A stretch of 64,000 bases of DNA, from positions 1 through 64,000 of the forward strand of contig JAFQBK010000004.1 in the NCBI GenBank assembly GCA_017399695.1, written 5' to 3'. Origin of the DNA: Clostridia bacterium. GTDB taxonomy: Bacteria > Bacillota > Clostridia > UBA1381 > UBA9506. The position numbers were made by a program, and so were the translations under genes. Positions 60,288 through 64,000 of the stretch are shown in pieces. The stretch's first letter is position 1. Each line of letters begins with the position of its first letter. A model generated the notes under the pieces. The model searched no databases. It saw only the letters and a program-made list of their open reading frames with translations, and was not told the DNA's origin.

Positions 60288-61811
60288 ATGAACAGAAACA
60301 AAGAACTGGTTATTAATATGGCAGCGCAAATTCTTACTTTTGTACTGAATTTAGCGATCAATTTCTTTTTAACGCCATTTATCATACAAAATATTGGAGA
60401 AGCTGCGTATGGTTTTATCGGTCTTGCCAATAATTTTATCAACTATGCGGGAATTATAACGATTGCCCTCAATTCTATGGCTGGTCGGTTTATAACAATC
60501 AGTATTCACAGAAATGAATATGATGATGTGAATCATTATATGTCTTCGGTTACGGCTGCCAACATTGTTCTTTCGGCTGCGTTTTCCATCGTAGCAATGT
60601 TTATTCTTACTTATTTGGGTCAGATGTTCGAAATTCCGGGTGGGATTGTCCGGGATGTTACGCTGTTATGGGGACTTTTGTTTTTTGGCTTTTTTATTAC
60701 CTTGATTGGCGGTGTCTTTGATGTTGCAACTTTTGCCCACAATCGATTAGATCTTGCAGCGATACGGGATGCAATCAGCGGTGTGCTTCGAGCAATTGTT
60801 CTTTTTGGAATGTATTATTTACTTAGCCCCAATGTATGGTATATGGGTTTTGTTACAGTCGTTTGCAATCTTTATATTGTGTGCATGAATATTCATTACA
60901 CAAAAAGATTTATGCCTTATGTTGAGATTAGAAAAAAGCATATTGATATAAAAATGATTATTACATTAGTATCGTCTGGAATTTGGAATAGTTTAAGTAA
61001 GCTTAGCAGTATTCTGTCCACGGGATTGGATCTTTTAATCACCAATATTTTTGTGGGTGCAAGCGCAATGGGAGTCGTGTCTATTGCAAAGGTAATACCG
61101 ACCTATATTCTTTCTATTTTTGGAACAATTTCCAATGTATTTGCGCCGCAATTAACAATCAGCTATGCGAAAGAAGACGTACAAGACATTAAGAAGCAAC
61201 TGTATCAGGCAATCAAATTATTAAGTTTCATTGCTGCAATTCCGACTTCTTGTTATGTTGTTTTTGGCGGAGATTTCTTTTCGCTTTGGTTGCCGACGCA
61301 AAATGCCGATGTGCTGCATCTGTTGGGTATCTTATCCTCGGCCGCGTTTTTCTTTTCTTTGGCTTTAGAACCTTTGTGGAATATTTTTACTGTAACGAAT
61401 AAGGTAAAGATATCGTCTCTGTTTTTGTTTTTTAACTCGGTTGTGACTATTGCAATTACATATATTCTTTTGCATTTTGCACAAAGCGAATTAGCTAAAA
61501 TGTGTATTGTTTGCGGAGTAAGTACAGTTTTTAGTATTGTACGCACATTAACATTTTTACCGATTTATGGTGCAAAGTGCTTAGGCCTAAAATGGTATAC
61601 ATTTTACGGGACAATCGGAAAAGTTGCCGTGGCCAATTGTATCGCTGTTCTTATTGCCATTTTGATAAAAAACATTGGATTTATTACCGGATGGGGAACT
61701 TTGGCTTTGGCGGTTATAGTTACGGCTGTTTTTATATGTGTCATCAATTACCTTCTCATCTTAAACAAGCAGGAACGAAAATTGTTATTACAGGTATTGA
61801 AAAGGAGATAA
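60288..61811 (+). CDS. polysaccharide flippase (Wzx/MATE-like)
   Basis: 507 residues with about 12-14 membrane segments, matching the oligosaccharide flippase superfamily. N-terminus VINMAAQILTFVLNLAINFF; LGLANNF-like part reads GFIGLANNFINYAG; the middle has SGIWNSLSKLSSILSTGLDL. It moves the lipid-linked repeat unit to the outer face for polymerisation by the EpsG-like protein. CGGGAG is the ribosome site. Confidence 0.9.
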   Translation: MNRNKELVINMAAQILTFVLNLAINFFLTPFIIQNIGEAAYGFIGLANNFINYAGIITIALNSMAGRFITISIHRNEYDDVNHYMSSVTAANIVLSAAFSIVAMFILTYLGQMFEIPGGIVRDVTLLWGLLFFGFFITLIGGVFDVATFAHNRLDLAAIRDAISGVLRAIVLFGMYYLLSPNVWYMGFVTVVCNLYIVCMNIHYTKRFMPYVEIRKKHIDIKMIITLVSSGIWNSLSKLSSILSTGLDLLITNIFVGASAMGVVSIAKVIPTYILSIFGTISNVFAPQLTISYAKEDVQDIKKQLYQAIKLLSFIAAIPTSCYVVFGGDFFSLWLPTQNADVLHLLGILSSAAFFFSLALEPLWNIFTVTNKVKISSLFLFFNSVVTIAITYILLHFAQSELAKMCIVCGVSTVFSIVRTLTFLPIYGAKCLGLKWYTFYGTIGKVAVANCIAVLIAILIKNIGFITGWGTLALAVIVTAVFICVINYLLILNKQERKLLLQVLKRR

Positions 61812-61816
61812 TAAGC

Positions 61817-63907
61817 ATGATTCCTAAAATAATTCATTATTGTTGGTTTGGTGGAAATCCTTTGAATGATTTGGCAAAATTTTGTATTGAAAGTTGGAAA
61901 AAATATTGTCCGGATTATGAAATTATTGAATGGAATGAGAACAATTTTGATATTAATTCAAATACCTATGCAAAAGAAGCATACGAAGCAAAAAAATGGG
62001 CGTTTGTAACTGATTTTGTCCGTTTGCATGCTTTATATCAATTTGGCGGAATTTATATGGATACGGATGTAGAGCTTTTGAAAAATCCGGACGAATTTTT
62101 GCATAACCCCGCTTTTTTTGGCTTTGAAGATGAAAAAAGTATTATGACGGGTATGATGGCTTCGGAAAAACAGAGCAAATGGTTAGAGAGTTTGCTTTCT
62201 GGTTATGCTAACAGACATTTCATTATGCCTGATGGTTCTTTGGATTTAACGACCAATGTGGCCACTATGACTAATTTGTTACAAGAAAAATATGAAGTCC
62301 AGCAAAACAATTCTTTCCAGAAGATTGAAGGTGTGCTTACATTATATCCTAAAGATTTTTTTAGCCCTAAAAGTTATGAGACAGGAGAAATTAATTTGAC
62401 GGATAACACCGTATGTATCCATCATTTTAATGCTTCTTGGCATTCAGAAGAAGAAAAAAAAGAACACGAGCATTATGTTAAGTTAGTAAAAAAGTATGGA
62501 AAAGAACGTGCAGAAAAACAGCGGATTCGCCACAACCAATGGAAACAATTGAAAGAGAACTTTGTCGAAAAAGGGATTTTGAGAACAGGCGTAAAACTGA
62601 TTCGATTCTTTTTGAAAAGGATTTATAAATTTTTTTATAAAATACTTCACAAAATATTTACCATGGGAATCCTTATCCGAAATGCCACAAAGAATGCGTG
62701 GAACTTTTCAAGATATTTCTTTCATTTCACTAGGAAGGATATGTGGGTATTTACAAGCTTTTCGGGACAGTATTCAGATAGTCCCAAATACTTATCAATA
62801 AAATTACATGAAATTAGTCCTGACATAAAAATTTTTTGGTTGGTAAAGCGGGAAAACATCAAGTTGCTTCCGGAATATGTTGTAGGAGTGGATATAGATA
62901 GCGGAAACGCATTGACCATAAGGGGAAAAGCACGCGTAATTATTGATAATGTATATGGTGATAGAGAACATACATTTCGAAACAATTCTTTACGTTATCG
63001 ATTGAGGACAGCCGTATTTAATTTTTTTATTCGTATTAAAAAACAAAAAGTATATACCACCTGGCACGGTACACCCTTAAAAAGAATAGGCAGAGATCAG
63101 GTCCGGAATATCTGTATCGATTTTACTTGCCCAAAAACGGAAATGATATTAGGTAATGAATTTACTTTAAATATTATGAAACATTTAACATTTAATAGAA
63201 TAGACATGAAACTGTTAGGGACACCGAGAAACGATCTTTTGTTTCGTTCTTTAGAAAATAAAATGTTATACAAGAATAAATTGGAGTTGCCGATTGATAA
63301 AAAGGTATTTCTTTATGCGCCGACATTTAGAAATGACGGACTGGATGTTTCGGATAAAAATGTATTGCGATCAGGTATTAACCAGCTTTGTGAAATTGAT
63401 TTTGACAAGTTATTTGATGTGTTGTCGAAAAAATTTAGTGGCGAGTGGGTATTGGTGTGTCGCTTTCATTATCATGTTTCTGAAATGGTCGATTGGGATG
63501 AGCTAGAAAGAAAATATAACGGAAAGGTTATAAATGGGAATCTGCATAATGATATGGCTGAGTATTTGGTTTGTGCGGATGCGCTTTTAACAGATGCCAG
63601 TTCTTGTATGTTCGATTTTGCACTTACAGAGAGGCCCTGTTTTCTTTACTTCCCCGATCTGGACAATTACAGAGATAATGAGCGCGGGTTTTATCTAAAT
63701 GTTGAAGAACTGCCTTTTTCAGTAGCTAAAACTTTTGACGCATTAGTAGATGATATTGTAAGTTTTGATAGTGACATCTACCGCAGATCTGTTTCTAATA
63801 TGATTCAAAAGCTTAAATGTGTGGATGACCATCAATCGTCGGAAAGAATAGTAAAGTATATTTTAGAAGATCAAAACAGGCATACAAAAAGAGGTGAAAC
63901 GGCGTGA
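61817..63907 (+). CDS. fusion: DXD sugar transferase + CDP-glycerol glycerophosphotransferase-like protein
   Basis: 696 residues from ATG 61817 (AAAGGAG 9 nt upstream; the frame open from 61577 overlaps the flippase). Residues 1-250 are an OCH1/TcdA-like transferase: IPKIIHYCWFGG, WAFVTDFVRLHALYQFGG, and the metal motif MDTDVELL at 81-88. After a basic, aromatic linker (about 255-310), residues 320-690 match TagF-type glycerophosphotransferases, with TTWHGTPLKRIGRD near 415 and LLTDASSCMFDFAL near 595. One protein may add a sugar and then glycerol- or other polyol-phosphate, making the polymer teichoic-acid-like. There is no membrane helix of full length. Confidence 0.88.
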   Translation: MIPKIIHYCWFGGNPLNDLAKFCIESWKKYCPDYEIIEWNENNFDINSNTYAKEAYEAKKWAFVTDFVRLHALYQFGGIYMDTDVELLKNPDEFLHNPAFFGFEDEKSIMTGMMASEKQSKWLESLLSGYANRHFIMPDGSLDLTTNVATMTNLLQEKYEVQQNNSFQKIEGVLTLYPKDFFSPKSYETGEINLTDNTVCIHHFNASWHSEEEKKEHEHYVKLVKKYGKERAEKQRIRHNQWKQLKENFVEKGILRTGVKLIRFFLKRIYKFFYKILHKIFTMGILIRNATKNAWNFSRYFFHFTRKDMWVFTSFSGQYSDSPKYLSIKLHEISPDIKIFWLVKRENIKLLPEYVVGVDIDSGNALTIRGKARVIIDNVYGDREHTFRNNSLRYRLRTAVFNFFIRIKKQKVYTTWHGTPLKRIGRDQVRNICIDFTCPKTEMILGNEFTLNIMKHLTFNRIDMKLLGTPRNDLLFRSLENKMLYKNKLELPIDKKVFLYAPTFRNDGLDVSDKNVLRSGINQLCEIDFDKLFDVLSKKFSGEWVLVCRFHYHVSEMVDWDELERKYNGKVINGNLHNDMAEYLVCADALLTDASSCMFDFALTERPCFLYFPDLDNYRDNERGFYLNVEELPFSVAKTFDALVDDIVSFDSDIYRRSVSNMIQKLKCVDDHQSSERIVKYILEDQNRHTKRGETA

Positions 63908-64000
63908 AAACTGCAGTTGTAACCGGTTCAGTTAAAGGGATTGGCAAAAGCATAGGGTTGAAACTGCTTCGGGAAGGGTGCTTTGTTATATTTAATTATG
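63904..64000 (+). CDS. short-chain dehydrogenase/reductase, N-terminal part (runs off the window)
   Basis: Starts at GTG 63904, overlapping the stop of the preceding gene (GTGA), with AGAGGTG upstream. The 32 codons seen begin MKTAVVTGSVKGIGKSIGLK, the TGxxxGIG NAD(P)-binding motif of classical SDRs. In this place it could tailor a nucleotide sugar or polyol; the rest lies outside. Confidence 0.85.
   Translation, partial: MKTAVVTGSVKGIGKSIGLKLLREGCFVIFNY

Noticed and set aside
61577..61816. N-terminal extension of the fusion transferase
   Set aside because: It overlaps the flippase gene; ATG 61817 has a good ribosome site and the family start IPKIIHYCWFGG.
1..64000. CRISPR array, prophage, insertion sequence or restriction/defence system
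   Set aside because: No regularly spaced direct repeats, transposase, integrase, phage structural or defence genes were seen on either strand.

Overview
The window is a low-to-mid GC chromosome segment from an endospore-forming Clostridia-type Firmicute. Evidence for this is spoIVA, a PdaB-like deacetylase and both dipicolinate synthase subunits. Gene order is also Firmicute-like (rpsU-yqeY), Shine-Dalgarno sites are strong (AGGAGG-like), and sigma-A promoters are near consensus with 17-nt spacers. It reads as ordinary chromosome: three tRNAs, two ribosomal protein genes, no insertion sequence, phage gene or CRISPR array. I cannot name the species.

Layout. 1-4.1 kb: the end of a Gfo/Idh/MocA oxidoreductase, tRNA-Val, then citrate synthase and spoIVA on the minus strand. 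4.2-8.2 kb: a methionine operon (metF, a MetH-reactivation-domain protein, metH without its own activation domain). 8.2-11 kb: an AraC regulator divergent from fucI. 11-12 kb: three small uncharacterised genes on the minus strand. 12-16.5 kb: a class V aminotransferase, rpsT, rpsU-yqeY, pdaB and xpt. 16.5-21.5 kb: a BMP-family nucleoside-type ABC importer. 21.8-25.2 kb: gdhA, a small exported protein and a pair of half-size chromate transporters. 25.3-30.9 kb: an HlyD-type adaptor, MacB-type ATPase and permease, and an S-layer-homology protein. 30.9-37.3 kb: dpaAB, a 10-TM metal-exporter-like protein, an ITPase, a mutarotase-like protein, an SGNH hydrolase, an NSS transporter and tRNA-Arg. 37.5-40.7 kb: a DtxR-type regulator divergent from feoA-feoB and a 56-codon FeoB-associated Cys-rich gene. 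40.7-46.1 kb: an AEC transporter, purC, an EamA transporter, a small membrane protein, an Na/Pi cotransporter and tRNA-Tyr.

46.3 kb to the end is one long exopolysaccharide/capsule operon read from a single strong promoter. It encodes the Wzz-like chain-length protein, BY-kinase and PHP phosphatase regulatory trio, then VanZ, a PLP sugar aminotransferase, a PglC/EpsL-like initiating sugar-phosphate transferase, an ATP-grasp and HAD pair, six glycosyltransferases, an EpsG-like polymerase, a flippase, a glycosyltransferase/TagF fusion, and the start of a short-chain dehydrogenase.

The most interesting non-coding signal is an element present twice (about 15749-15892 and 23287-23474). Each copy carries its own TTGACN-17-TATAAT promoter followed by the same order of hairpins. 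A late segment just before the ribosome-binding site can pair back to the first hairpin arm. One copy leads xpt, where a purine riboswitch would be expected but is not seen; the other leads an unrelated exported protein. Other points worth checking are a possible small RNA in front of rpsT, a large dyad after tRNA-Arg, three copies of a GTTAGC-N4-GCTAAC operator around feoA, and the ATP-grasp/HAD/aminotransferase set in the polysaccharide operon.
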